From Hygrocybe punicea (taxonomy: Eukaryota > Basidiomycota > Agaricomycetes > Agaricales > Hygrophoraceae): a stretch of DNA of 64,000 bases. Where the stretch lies: contig OY744471.1 in the NCBI GenBank assembly GCA_963556145.1, positions 2,845,590 through 2,909,589 on the forward strand, written 5' to 3'. This document shows positions 22,418 to 31,573 of this stretch, one piece after another; the stretch's first letter is position 1, and every line of letters begins with the position of its first letter. The notes under the pieces were generated by a model. It was not told the origin of the DNA. It made no database searches and saw nothing but the letters and a program-made list of their open reading frames with translations. The position numbers and the translations under genes are program-made.

Positions 22418-22660
22418 TGTTGGGAATAGTGGCCGAATAGTCGCGGAAAGGATTAGTAATCCATATCATGTGACCCCGGAACTCAAACACACCTGTCCGA
22501 TGAATAATGCTGAAGCGCAGCATGTATTCTACTCACCACAAGAAACTTCTAGTAGATTTAGTTAGTAGTATAAAAACCCTCTCAGAGAGAGGCAAATATA
22601 ATTCATTCCACACAAAATATCTTAGTGGTCAACAACCACTGCAAACTATATATTCCAATA
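22418..22660 (+). repeat. 3' LTR of copia-1
   Basis: 243 bp, TGTTGGGAATAGTGG to ATATTCCAATA, preceded by a polypurine tract. It is closely similar to the solo LTR at 57852-58096. It contains a TATA-like GTATAAAAACC at about 22567 followed by an AGAGAGAGG stretch, so it carries its own RNA polymerase II promoter. The host site-2 protease gene starts 193 bp downstream on the same strand. Confidence 0.93.
22560..22600 (+). promoter_or_regulatory. LTR TATA box facing the site-2 protease gene
   Basis: AGTATAAAAACCCTC lies in the U3/R part of the LTR, about 285 bp upstream of the ATG at 22854. Only 193 bp of non-LTR sequence remains between, so the gene is probably read from the LTR or from a promoter squeezed into that space. 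This is inferred from position. Confidence 0.4.
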
Positions 22661-22853
22661 CCCATTATATAGTATATGCTACCATGCACTTTGTGTAATT
22701 TGATCCGCTTTTCTGCTAAAACCAAACAATTCCGCGCGGTGCAATACTATGACAAACTGTCGGCACATGGCTCAGATCTCGTCACATGACACAGATCTCT
22801 TGATTACAAATAGTGTATTTACTCATGCAGTCACCCTTGCTTTCCATACCTCG

Positions 22854-24772
22854 ATGGAATTGAGCACTCTTACACTTCTCTTGTCACTTGTCTGGGCTGC
22901 AATATATTCATTGCATTATCTTTTGAACCTGTCTTCATCGCGGTCGCTGTTACCCGTTGCATTTATGCGGAGTGGGCATTTACCGGTCATGACGCAGTCA
23001 TACCCAAGCAAAGTTGTCCTGAAATTTCTGCATCTACGGGTAGAAACCACGAGGTGGAATTTTCAACACGACTCCCTGACAGGATTTCTGACCAGAAGAC
23101 GGAACTCATGGGCGAAACTGCTAGTGTTGTTTTACAACTTGGGCTCTGTTCTTTGCATGTTAGGCATGATCGGATCGATGGCAATCCTCATTTGGACTTG
23201 CTGGAAGCTGACCCCCTTCCGCAAGAATTTTTTGCATGATGTGACTCCCTCGGGCCGCTTATCAAACACACCAATGAAGCGGTCTTTGAGAATCGCATCT
23301 GCTTTGGCAGCCCCTACAAACCTGGATCCACCTTTTTTGAAACCCATCGTGAGTCTCACGTCATTCCACATTCTTCAATTCCTTCATTTGTCCTTGGTTT
23401 CTCACCTTTTCCCTGCAACCAACGGCTGCTGGCTGGTTCACCTCTCGTAGATTCCGGGAGTCACCGTACCTCTGGGTCACTTGCCTTTAGCCTTGGCAGC
23501 TGTATTTGTTGCTCAAGCCATTCATGAGATTGGTCATGCTGTTTGCGCTGCGTTGTATGTGCTCTATTTTTCTGGTGAGATTAGCACCAAATCTGGAAAT
23601 GCTAACTTTGTAACCTTAGGGAATCAGTCCCAATACTATCAGTCGGTGCATCATTATTTATATTTCTGCCATCCGCCTTTGTCAGGCTATCTTCTACTGC
23701 AATCGAGGTTGCCGCGCCCGCAGGTCGTTTGCGTATTGTTGCGGCAGGACCTTTCCACAACTTTGTTTTCTGGTTAATATTGGTTGTGGCCGGGAACACC
23801 AGGGTCGGCAAGATGCTGTGGTCAATTTCATATAGGGACATCTCATATATGGGTATGGTGGTCATTGCTGTAGAACCGGTCAGTTTTCCTAGTCGGAGCG
23901 TCCAAAGATATCTTAAACCTATTGCTAGCATTCACCTTTGTATGACCACCTGCCTCGAGGGTCTTTAATAACAGCTTTGGACGATACGAGGCTGGACTCA
24001 AAAGGTATACCGGATATTTGGGCATCATTTGCCGCAAAACCTGAAATCTATCCTACTCATGGATGGTGTGTCCAGCGATCATGGTACTCAGGTGGGAGGC
24101 CGAAACCGTCTTCTCATCCGAAGCTGACTGGTGACATTAGGAATGCCCCGTGCTTGCTGTGCTTCTGACGAGAATGCTACAGCGTCATCTCTCTCGTGCT
24201 TCATATCCATGGACCTGAATTCAGAAATGCGTTGCCTTGACCCTATACCAATTCTGACCACCCACAACAATACGAAGACCAACCGATGTGGATTTGGGGT
24301 GGATTGTCCTGACTTCTCTTTGTGCGTGCGGCCTTTAGATTCCGAACAACTCTTGCGAGTAATCATCCAACACCCTCCGTGGACTCCCACTAACTCCAAT
24401 GTCAACGAGGAAGTCATACTTTGGAAGGGGCCGCGGAGTGAGTTAGTGGAGGAAGGTCAGTGGCACTCGTTAGTATCACTGCATCCTGACATATTATCCT
24501 GGCATTATCAGTCGAAGTGGGAACGCTCTTTCCTCGCTTTAGATTTTTGCCCCTTTGGTTGCCATCTACAGTGCAGCTTAGTTTTGAGTGAGTAAAGTGA
24601 AAAGTTCTTGGGCAATCGCGTTTTATACTTTCATAGGTACCTCAAAATAGCCACGCTCTCGCTCTATTTTTTCAACCTACTTCCTCTTCCATTTCTAGAC
24701 GGCGCAAAAGTGCTGAATCTTTTGTTCGCATCCCCATTGATTTTTAATAACGTCGAGGCAAGCGATTACTGA
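22854..24772 (+). CDS. Site-2 protease (MBTPS2/S2P family intramembrane zinc metalloprotease)
   Basis: Predicted join 22854-23348, 23451-23554, 23620-23878, 23929-24091, 24141-24455, 24512-24587, 24637-24772: 515 residues, all introns GT..AG of 49-102 nt and all phases consistent. The length is close to animal S2P (about 520). Seen: an N-terminal membrane segment (MELSTLTLLLSLVWAAIYS), PGVTVPLGHLPLALAA, the zinc motif HEIGH in AIHEIGHAV (about residue 187), RIVAAGPFHNFVF, a PDZ-like piece YDHLPRGSLITALDD, a Cys-rich loop (CCAS..CF..CLDP), and LYFFNLLPLPFLDG with the third metal ligand. Family members cut membrane-bound transcription factors such as SREBP in the Golgi or ER (Stp1 in Cryptococcus). 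It ends 36 bp before the converging RPL38 stop. It looks intact; the splice sites are my reading. Confidence 0.88.
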
Positions 24773-24808
24773 GATGACTAGTAGCGTGATAACTCCCAAA
24801 TCGTATTT

Positions 24809-25225
24809 TCACTTCTTCTTGGATGTCTGTTTGACTTCTACTACTGTAAGCCCTGAACCGTTTTAATTAAGAGCAAACATGAAGACATAAGGAGATTACC
24901 TGGTGGGAGACTTTGTTTCAACTTATCAGCCTTCTCGGGATCGTCGACGGAGAGGGTATACAGATATCGCGAGCATCGAACCTTGAATTTGGTGTGCTGT
25001 TTACCCCCAGGACCTTTCGCCGCGATCTTCTTTATACGCGCTTCTGCCGATAGAAAGGAACGGGTCAGGAGCCAGAGAAGGTCTGGGCAATGCAAGAACA
25101 TAGATGACTGACGAGAAGCATCCTTCCGTCTGGCGATGTCAATGAATTGTTTGATATCACGGATCTCCTTAGGCTGTCGAGCAAGGCATCAATGTAGAAT
25201 ATCACCTTAAAGTTGAACTCACCAT
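24809..25225 (-). CDS. rpl38: 60S ribosomal protein L38 (eL38)
   Basis: Predicted exons on the minus strand: 25225-25223 (ATG only), 25173-25113, 25043-24900, 24852-24809; 252 coding bases, 83 residues. The protein starts [20 protein letters not shown], contains [24 protein letters not shown] and [14 protein letters not shown], and ends KQTSKKK. It is a small surface protein of the large ribosomal subunit. The length and the Gly-rich insert (KGPGGKQHT) fit fungal members; animal L38 has about 70 residues. An intron directly after the ATG (GTGAGT..CAG, 25174-25222) is common in ribosomal protein genes. No lesion is seen. It is convergent with the S2P gene. The promoter must lie in 25226-25651. 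Confidence 0.95.
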
Positions 25226-25643
25226 GATTCGAGTGCAGTATTGGATATGGGTGGTCAAATACCTTGAAGGTTCAGCCACAAATTCGGAGATTGCCGGTGA
25301 GCCAGAAGATGTACAGTCACGTGAAATAAGTTTGGGGGCTCTTACCAAGCATAGGTGAAGAGTGAGAGGTTTTGTACTGTGACGACAATGCCCAAATTTC
25401 ATCTCCACATGCTGTATTTCCAGCCGTTATCAAAATCATGTGGAATCTCAGAAAAAATTCAAGATGGCACAAACTCTGCTCTGCCACATATTACACTGAG
25501 TTTGAAAAGTTTAGTTACTTCAACAGTACTGTCCTCACTCAGAAATGAGTGCTAGTGAGACACCATCTCCTGACTTGGAAGATGCCACTAACTATTCTAT
25601 CCAACTCATTAACTTGTTTAGTTACGAGTTCTTTTAATTTATT
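25226..25643. other. Upstream region of rpl38; no other gene seen
   Basis: About 420 bp between the rpl38 ATG and the foldback element. It has pyrimidine-rich stretches but no box I can name, and no supported ORF on either strand. It should hold the rpl38 promoter and 5' UTR. Confidence 0.6.
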
Positions 25644-25651
25644 AAAAGAAC

Positions 25652-28600
25652 CACCTTGACCTCACGTGAAACATAGCTGATTAGCTTGCCATTACCCCCC
25701 AATATGGCAAGCTAATTAGCTTGATAGTTAGTAATCTCACACACTGCCAATAATTCCTCAAATATATACCTTTTAGAGTACAAGTTATTTAGATACTTAT
25801 CTAAGTCGCAGATGTCACATTGGATGTTTCCGACGTTGCACGTGAAGGTTCGTTGACAACGCCATCAATGGTGGCTATCACCGGCACTCACAATCCCGAT
25901 GCGCATCGGCATCGCCGCCCACGATGAGCTCAAACTTATACTGTATATTGATGAAAATTTCATGTTTTCAGGGTGCACTTTTTGCATACAGGGTAGAAAT
26001 GTGTTAAGCTACCTTATGACAAGTATATAATATCATCCCTGCTGCCGCCACATGCTCAATGAAGTGGCATGGTGCCTGTAGAGGTCATTGCCGCCACTAT
26101 GCCACTGCCGTTGCCGTCACCACTACCGCTGATGTCACCGTCGCCACTGCTGCTGCTGTCGCCATCACCGTTGCTGCTGTTGCTGCCATCACTGTCGTGT
26201 CGCTGCTGCTGGTGCTGTCACTGTCGTTCCCGCCGCCAACTGCTGCTGTTCCCGCTGCCACTGCTGCTGCTGCTGTTGGGGCCATTTCTGCTGCTGCTGC
26301 TGCTGCTGCTGCTATTGTTGCCGCTGCTCCTGCTGTGGCCATCTCGTCCCATTGTGCCCTACAGTGGCCTGGCATGTGTGTGTGGGCACCATTGTCGCAC
26401 GGAGCCGTGGGTGGGTGTGCATGACCATGGTTAGTAAGTAAAAGACACTAAAAAAAGGAAAAAAAACATACATACATTGGCAGCGAGGGTGGGCACACCA
26501 CCCCCTGCTGTATCCTGTATTCGTCACAGTCCCTGGATCCCGCCATTAGCCAGCAGGGCGTTGGTGGGGCGCATGCATTTGTGTGGGTGTGGTATGGGTG
26601 TTGACATTTGCTGTGGGCGCAGTTCCCTGGACAAATCATGTTGTGAGCTCAATAAAGTAAGTTACAAACACATACCTTGGTACTGTGCACAGGGATGCAC
26701 AGATGGAGTGTGGTGTCGTTGTCGATGACAAGGTTGAGCGCTGGCATGTAAACTTCCAAAAGCAGATGTTGAACCGCTATTCGGATTCTGCCGAATGCTG
26801 TGGCTGACGCGCTTGGGAGCAAAATTCTGGGCTGTAGGCCATTAGCTACTTCCCTAGAGTCTACAATACATAGTCTACTATCATCTATATATGTTTGACT
26901 GCCTTCAAAAAAACAACCAAGCCAAATGATCAAATTTTCAAACCTGTAGATCAAGTTATTCTTTCAAAACATGTGAATTCATGCAATTTCCGATGCAAAT
27001 AAAGTTCTACTGTGCCCTACAGCTGTTTATAAATTATAGAAAATTCACAAGACCTTTACCTAGATATAGAGACCTTGTGAAAAAGTATTTGGGGCATCAA
27101 TCACAGAGGAGCCAATGCTATGCACGAATGAATGGTGTTATTGGCATGAGTTAGGATCATATGGACATTCAATGGGGACTCAGGACACCTGGGATGAATT
27201 TGAGGGGCTGGAAAAAATTAGGATGTATCCCATGATGTATTAAAGTGTATACAAACAGTTGGTCCAACTACAGGAGGAGTGTGTCTAACAAGTGAGTGAG
27301 AATAGTGCTGAGAATGACAGATGAGTCATGCTTCAGATGAGACCCAATGGATCCATCTTTTCGACAGTCTTATTGCACTCCTGCTGGGCACACTCCTCCT
27401 GTACTTGTACCAACTCTTTGTACATACTTTAATATACCATGGGATGTGTCCTGATTTTTTCCAGCCCCTCAAATTTATCCCAGGTGTCCCAAGTCCCCAT
27501 TGAATGTCCATATGACCCTAACTCATGCCAATAACACCATTCATTCGTGCATAGCATTGGCTCCTCTGTGATTGATGCCCCAAATATTTTTTTCACAAAG
27601 TCCCTATATCTAGGTAAAGGTCTTGTGAATTTTCTATAATTTATAAACAGCTGTAGGGCACAGTAGAAATTTATTTGCATCGGAAATTGCATGAATTCAC
27701 ATGTTTTTAAGGAATAACTTAATCTACAGGTTTGAAGAATCAATCATTTAACTTCATTATTTTTTTGGAGGCAGTCAAACATATATAGATCATAGTAGAC
27801 CATGTTTTGTAGACTCTAGGCAAGTAGATAATGGCCTATGGCCCAGAATTTTGCCACCCAAGTGCGTCAGCCACAGCGTTCGGCAGAATCCGAATAGTGG
27901 TTCAACATCTGCTTTTGGAAGTTTACACGCCAGTGCTCAACCTCGTCATCGACAATGATGCTGCACTCCATCTGTGCATCCCTGTGTGCAATTGTACTGA
28001 GGTATGTACTTTTTAGTGCAATTGTATGAGCTGATGACATGATTTGTGCAGGGAACCACACCCACCCCGTTGAACGTCAACGCCCATGTCTGCACCCAAG
28101 CAAATACAAATGTCCCGCCAACGCTGCACTGGCTAAAGGTGAGGACAAGGAACTGTAATCAAGAAAGGATACAGCAGGGGGTGGTGCACCCACCCCCGAT
28201 GCCAAGGTATGTATTTTCTTTTTTTCTTCATGTCTTTTACTTACTAACCATGCTCATGCACACCCGCCTGGTTTCGTCACGGCAATGACAGTGCTCACAC
28301 CCACACTGCAGGCCACTGCAAGACACAACAGGACGAGGTGGCTGCAGCAGGGTCCAATGGGACTGGCAGCAGGAACAGCAGGAACAGCAGCAACAACAGC
28401 ATTGGGGACGACAGCAGCAGCAGGAATGACAGCAGCGACAGCAGGAACAGCAGCAGCAGCAGCAGCAGTGGGAACAGCACTGGTAGTGGCAACAACAGCG
28501 GAAATGGTGGCAGCAGCATGAACAATGGCAGCATGCATGGCGGCAACAGCGGCAAGCACGGTGGCGGCAACAACAACGGCAGGGGGACAACAGCAGCAGT

Positions 28601-29067
28601 CGCAGTCAGCAACGGCAGCAGCAACAGCGCCAAGTGACGAGAATGGTGGGGGCGCCGTGCCAGACTTGGACCAGGCATCAGGATGATTTGTATTCTAGTT
28701 GTAAAGTAGTTTTAACACATTTCTACCCTGTATGCAAAAAGTGCGCCCCAAAAACATGACATTTTCATCAATATACAGTACAAGTTTGAGCTCATCGTGG
28801 GCAGCGATGCCGACGTGCATCAGGATTGTGATCACCGGTGATAGTCGCCATTGATGGCATTGTCAACGAACCTTCACGTGCAACGTTGGAAACATCTGAT
28901 GTAACATCTGCGACTTAGATAAGTATCTAAATAACTTGTACTCTAAAAGGTATATATTTGAGGAATTATTGGCAGTGTGTGAGATTACTAACTATCAAGC
29001 TAATTAGCTTGCCATATTGGGAGGTAATGGCAAGCTAATTAGCTATGTTTCACGTGAGGTCAAGGTG
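25652..29067. mobile_element. 3.4-kb foldback element: near-complete inverted repeat
   Basis: The left arm (from CACCTTGACCTCACGTGAAA) and right arm are inverted copies over about 1.6 kb each, meeting around 27290-27370 (AGGAGGAGTGTG / CACACTCCTCC). AAAAGAAC and AAAAGTAC flank it (25644-25651, 29068-29075), an 8-bp duplication with one mismatch. Arm landmarks mirror each other: TAGCTTGCCATTACC at both ends, a CTG/CAG-rich tract at 26140-26340 and 28360-28620, a GGGTGGTG..CCCACCC block with a donor-like GTATGT at about 26455-26515 (-) and 28165-28215 (+), and a matching open stretch ILLPSASATAFGRIRI at about 26800 (-) with its twin at about 27850 (+). No transposase found. Confidence 0.88.
26140..26345. 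repeat. CTG/CCG trinucleotide-rich tract, left arm of the foldback
   Basis: Imperfect GCTGCTG and GCCGTTGCC runs, mirrored as CAGCAG runs at about 28360-28620 in the other arm. The several overlapping Ala-, Leu- or Ser-rich ORFs in every frame are artefacts of the triplet repeat. Confidence 0.85.
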
Positions 29068-29167
29068 AAAAGTACATAAGCATCCAAATACAGGTTACCT
29101 TAGACAAGACAAATTACTTTGCAATGATATTCAAAATATTCATATAGCCTTCAATTCTTATCAGAAT

Positions 29168-29400
29168 CAGCTGAAAATTGAACTGCTGACTAATATAACC
29201 ATTTCAGGTGAGGTGTGGCAGTCACATGTGACTACTCTAACCATATAAGGTAATTTATGATATTATATAGCCAATTTGTTGCTGATCACAATGGTGATAG
29301 TCACATGTGACCAGTCTAACTATATAAGGAAATTTTACACTATATATGCTGAATTTTGAGCTGATCACAGGAGTCATAGTCACATGTGACTACTGTTACT
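29168..29400. repeat. Three 79-bp tandem units with GTCACATGTGAC palindromes
   Basis: The 12-bp palindrome GTCACATGTGAC starts at 29221, 29300 and 29379, exactly 79 bp apart. It is embedded in similar sequence (CTGATCACA.., TCTAAC.ATATAAGG). Copies are diverged outside the palindrome. No ORF. The surrounding AT-rich DNA (29076-30390) shows no gene I can support. Confidence 0.8.
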
Positions 29401-30394
29401 ATACATGAAAATATCGGCTATATAAGCAGAAATAGGCTAAACTTAGATGATGTACTAATATTTTTACTTGAAACACAAAATTCAATGTGATATTGCTATA
29501 TACATATATTATCTTATATGCTAATTGTATATTTTAAGCAAAATCACTTATTAATATTTGTTACAATCATACAAATAAAAATCCAATGAAAGACAAAAGA
29601 CTTTGTTTATGCCATGTGCAACATTGGTCTACTTACCAAGTACAGCTGTCTTCATGTTATCATCTGTTGTACAACATTCAAGGTTATGGAGAAGTAAGGA
29701 TTGAGCAAATATGAGTCAATCGTTACCATACTGTTTAGGGGGTAGTTGTGTTTAGCAGTTAACCTGTTGCTCCCTAAACATTTCTTTTATGACTGAGATG
29801 ATTGCATGGTAATGTAGCACAGAAGACATGATCGTAAGAGAGGATATCGATGAAGACTCAAGACACTCTATGTAGTTTTATGTTTTCTACTTTTATGTTG
29901 CTAAGGTGAGAGGTGAGCTTATTAGTATGAGAAGTTGAAGTTGGTTGCTGGATACGGGTTGATTTGATGCTAGACGAATAACTTAGGGATAAGCTTAGAT
30001 GAATCGGTTGATGGTAGACTGGTGTATTGCTGGGGTAACCAATGTTCAACTAATCTGAATGTTGGGACACTAGTTATATACATAATGTCACGGAACAAAC
30101 CAAATAGAATGGTATGGATTCCAATATGACAAACAACTAACTAAACAGTCCAGTCCGATGATGAAGAGTAAATGACTACAACCAACAAACAAAGACATAC
30201 GATGATGAGATTACTATTTCCAACAATTAGAACAACGTGCAATATACAACATATGCTATATGTCTTATATCATATGTAACATGTGTTATGCAATTTAATG
30301 TTATTGCTTACTTCATCATGGAAGTAGGGAGGGGGAAAAAAGAACTTGTTCACGCCATGCGCAGCACTGGCCCACTAAACAACTCAACCTGGTG

Positions 30395-30552
30395 CTATAG
30401 CAATAGCTGGACCTGGGTCAACCCAGCGCTGTAGGAAGAGCTGGACCCTGGTCAACCCAAGCCTGCAGCAAAAGCTAGTCCTGGGTCAACCTGACCTCGC
30501 AGAAATAGCTGGACCTGGGTCAACCTGACCCTACAGCAATAGCTGGACCTAG
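30395..30552. repeat. Tandem array of a 34-bp AGCTGGACCTGGGTCAACC unit
   Basis: Four full units and a partial one, each with AGCTGGACC..GGGTCAACC and a CAGC/CTGTAGG spacer. It resembles the subterminal word arrays of the TIR elements in this window, so it may be one end of an unrecognised element. The GGGGTATACCTGCGG at 30559 resembles the start of the element at 40079. 30560-31040 has no supported gene. Confidence 0.7.
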
Positions 30553-31044
30553 AGTTTAGGGGTATACCTGCGGTTTTTCCATAACAGGTAGTCGTGGGTC
30601 TGGGTACGGTGGCTGGAACCAGGACCCACCCCATTACTGTCACCCTTATCCATGGTTTCCGGGTTTCCCTGGGTGTCAAGGCTTCCATTGAGCTTCCATC
30701 TTCTACCCTTGTTCAGCTATATGCCTATCTTCCATAATGTTACAATCAAGACTTCTTCGTTCAACTCTCATCGATCTCATCCCCCATCTCCACATCCACT
30801 GCCCCAATGATCCTTCGGCTGCCATTTCCAGCTTCTTCACACCCTGTTTTGACATTTCATTGTTTAGAATCTATGTACAATCTTGCTATCAAACCTCATC
30901 AGCCATTTCCCTGTCGTTCAAATCACTTCCCTTAGCAAGCTTTCTGTCAATTCTTTTGCCATGCAACCTGACAGGTTTCCAAGTTCCCTACCATGTCAGT
31001 GTCCGTCATCCAGCACAATTTAGCGTATATTGCAAAGTCATCGT

Positions 31045-31060
31045 ATGTATATAAGGTGTC
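31045..31060 (+). promoter_or_regulatory. TATA-like box before the BED-finger ORF
   Basis: GTATATAAGG, about 50 bp upstream of ATG 31104, with a pyrimidine-rich leader (TTTTGTTTCTCTTG) between. The spacing fits a fungal core promoter for the truncated transposase-like ORF. Confidence 0.4.
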
Positions 31061-31103
31061 TTTTGTTTCTCTTGTCACTCACCCACCACTCCAGATTCTC
31101 ATC

Positions 31104-31560
31104 ATGGCAAAAAAGTCTCGCTCTGCTGCAAAAAAGTCTCACACCTCCATATTATCTCAGTCTACTCAGAGTTCTCAATCCCTTCGCAACAGCACATCCA
31201 CCCAGTCACTCTCCTCCATCACTACTCAGCCAACTGAAGACCCAGTTGTGATCTATAGTGCTCACACAAGTACCAATGAGCAAAGTGCCTCTGACAATGA
31301 GAAGGTTGTCAGTCCAGAAGAGAAGCTCAGTCAGTCCTTCGACGCCTATGTCAATAATATAGTGCTGATTTTACCTTTATAGCCAAATTGAAAAGCACTT
31401 GGTGTTCTCCAGTTTACACCTTCTTCAAGACCGACCAAGTTGCTATTCAATGCGACAATGGGAGACCATATCATTGGTTCCTGTGTGGTGCTCACATCTG
31501 CAAGGTTGGCACTGGCAGTATTTGTAGGTACCAGGATAAGTCTGACAAGTGTCATCAGCA
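31104..31560 (+). pseudogene. hAT transposase N-terminus with BED-like zinc finger (truncated)
   Basis: ATG 31104 gives MAKKSRSAAKKSHTS, a basic start and a Ser/Thr-rich disordered region of about 85 residues. After a one-base frame change near 31355, the frame continues KLKSTWCSPVYTFFK, GRPYHWFLCGAHICKVG and CRYQDKSDKCHQH. This has the shape of BED-type fingers (W, aromatic-FF, C-x4/5-C, H) at the start of basidiomycete hAT transposases. The catalytic part is absent, since from about 31560 the sequence belongs to a minus-strand helicase gene. I assign the family by pattern, not by a search. Confidence 0.6.
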
Positions 31561-31573
31561 TGTAACACATAGC

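Larger units (their letters stand above)
1..22660 (+). mobile_element. Ty1/copia retrotransposon copia-1, split by nested insertions; 5' LTR outside the window
   Basis: Gag (8-290, 1966-2238, 5849-), protease, integrase, reverse transcriptase and RNase H of one copia element can be followed across three insertions, ending in a 243-bp LTR at 22418-22660 preceded by the purine tract GGGGGAG. At each junction, removing the insert and one target duplicate puts the flanking gag-pol codons back in one frame. Without inserts, gag-pol is about 4.3 kb, normal for the family. The copy is dead. It has in-frame stops at 2038, 6599, 19934 and 21482, a protease DSG changed to DSR, and the RT box read as WVDN where the family has YVDD. 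A solo LTR of the same family lies at 57852-58096. Confidence 0.93.

Noticed and set aside
22749..22853. Upstream extension of the site-2 protease frame to 22749
   Set aside because: The added residues look unlike a protein start, and the ATG at 22854 begins directly with a membrane segment as expected for the family.
24131..24595. Open frame running through 24456-24511 and beyond
   Set aside because: The frame is an unspliced read-through; splicing the GTCAGT..CAG intron gives the conserved S2P sequence and keeps the phase into the LDG exon.
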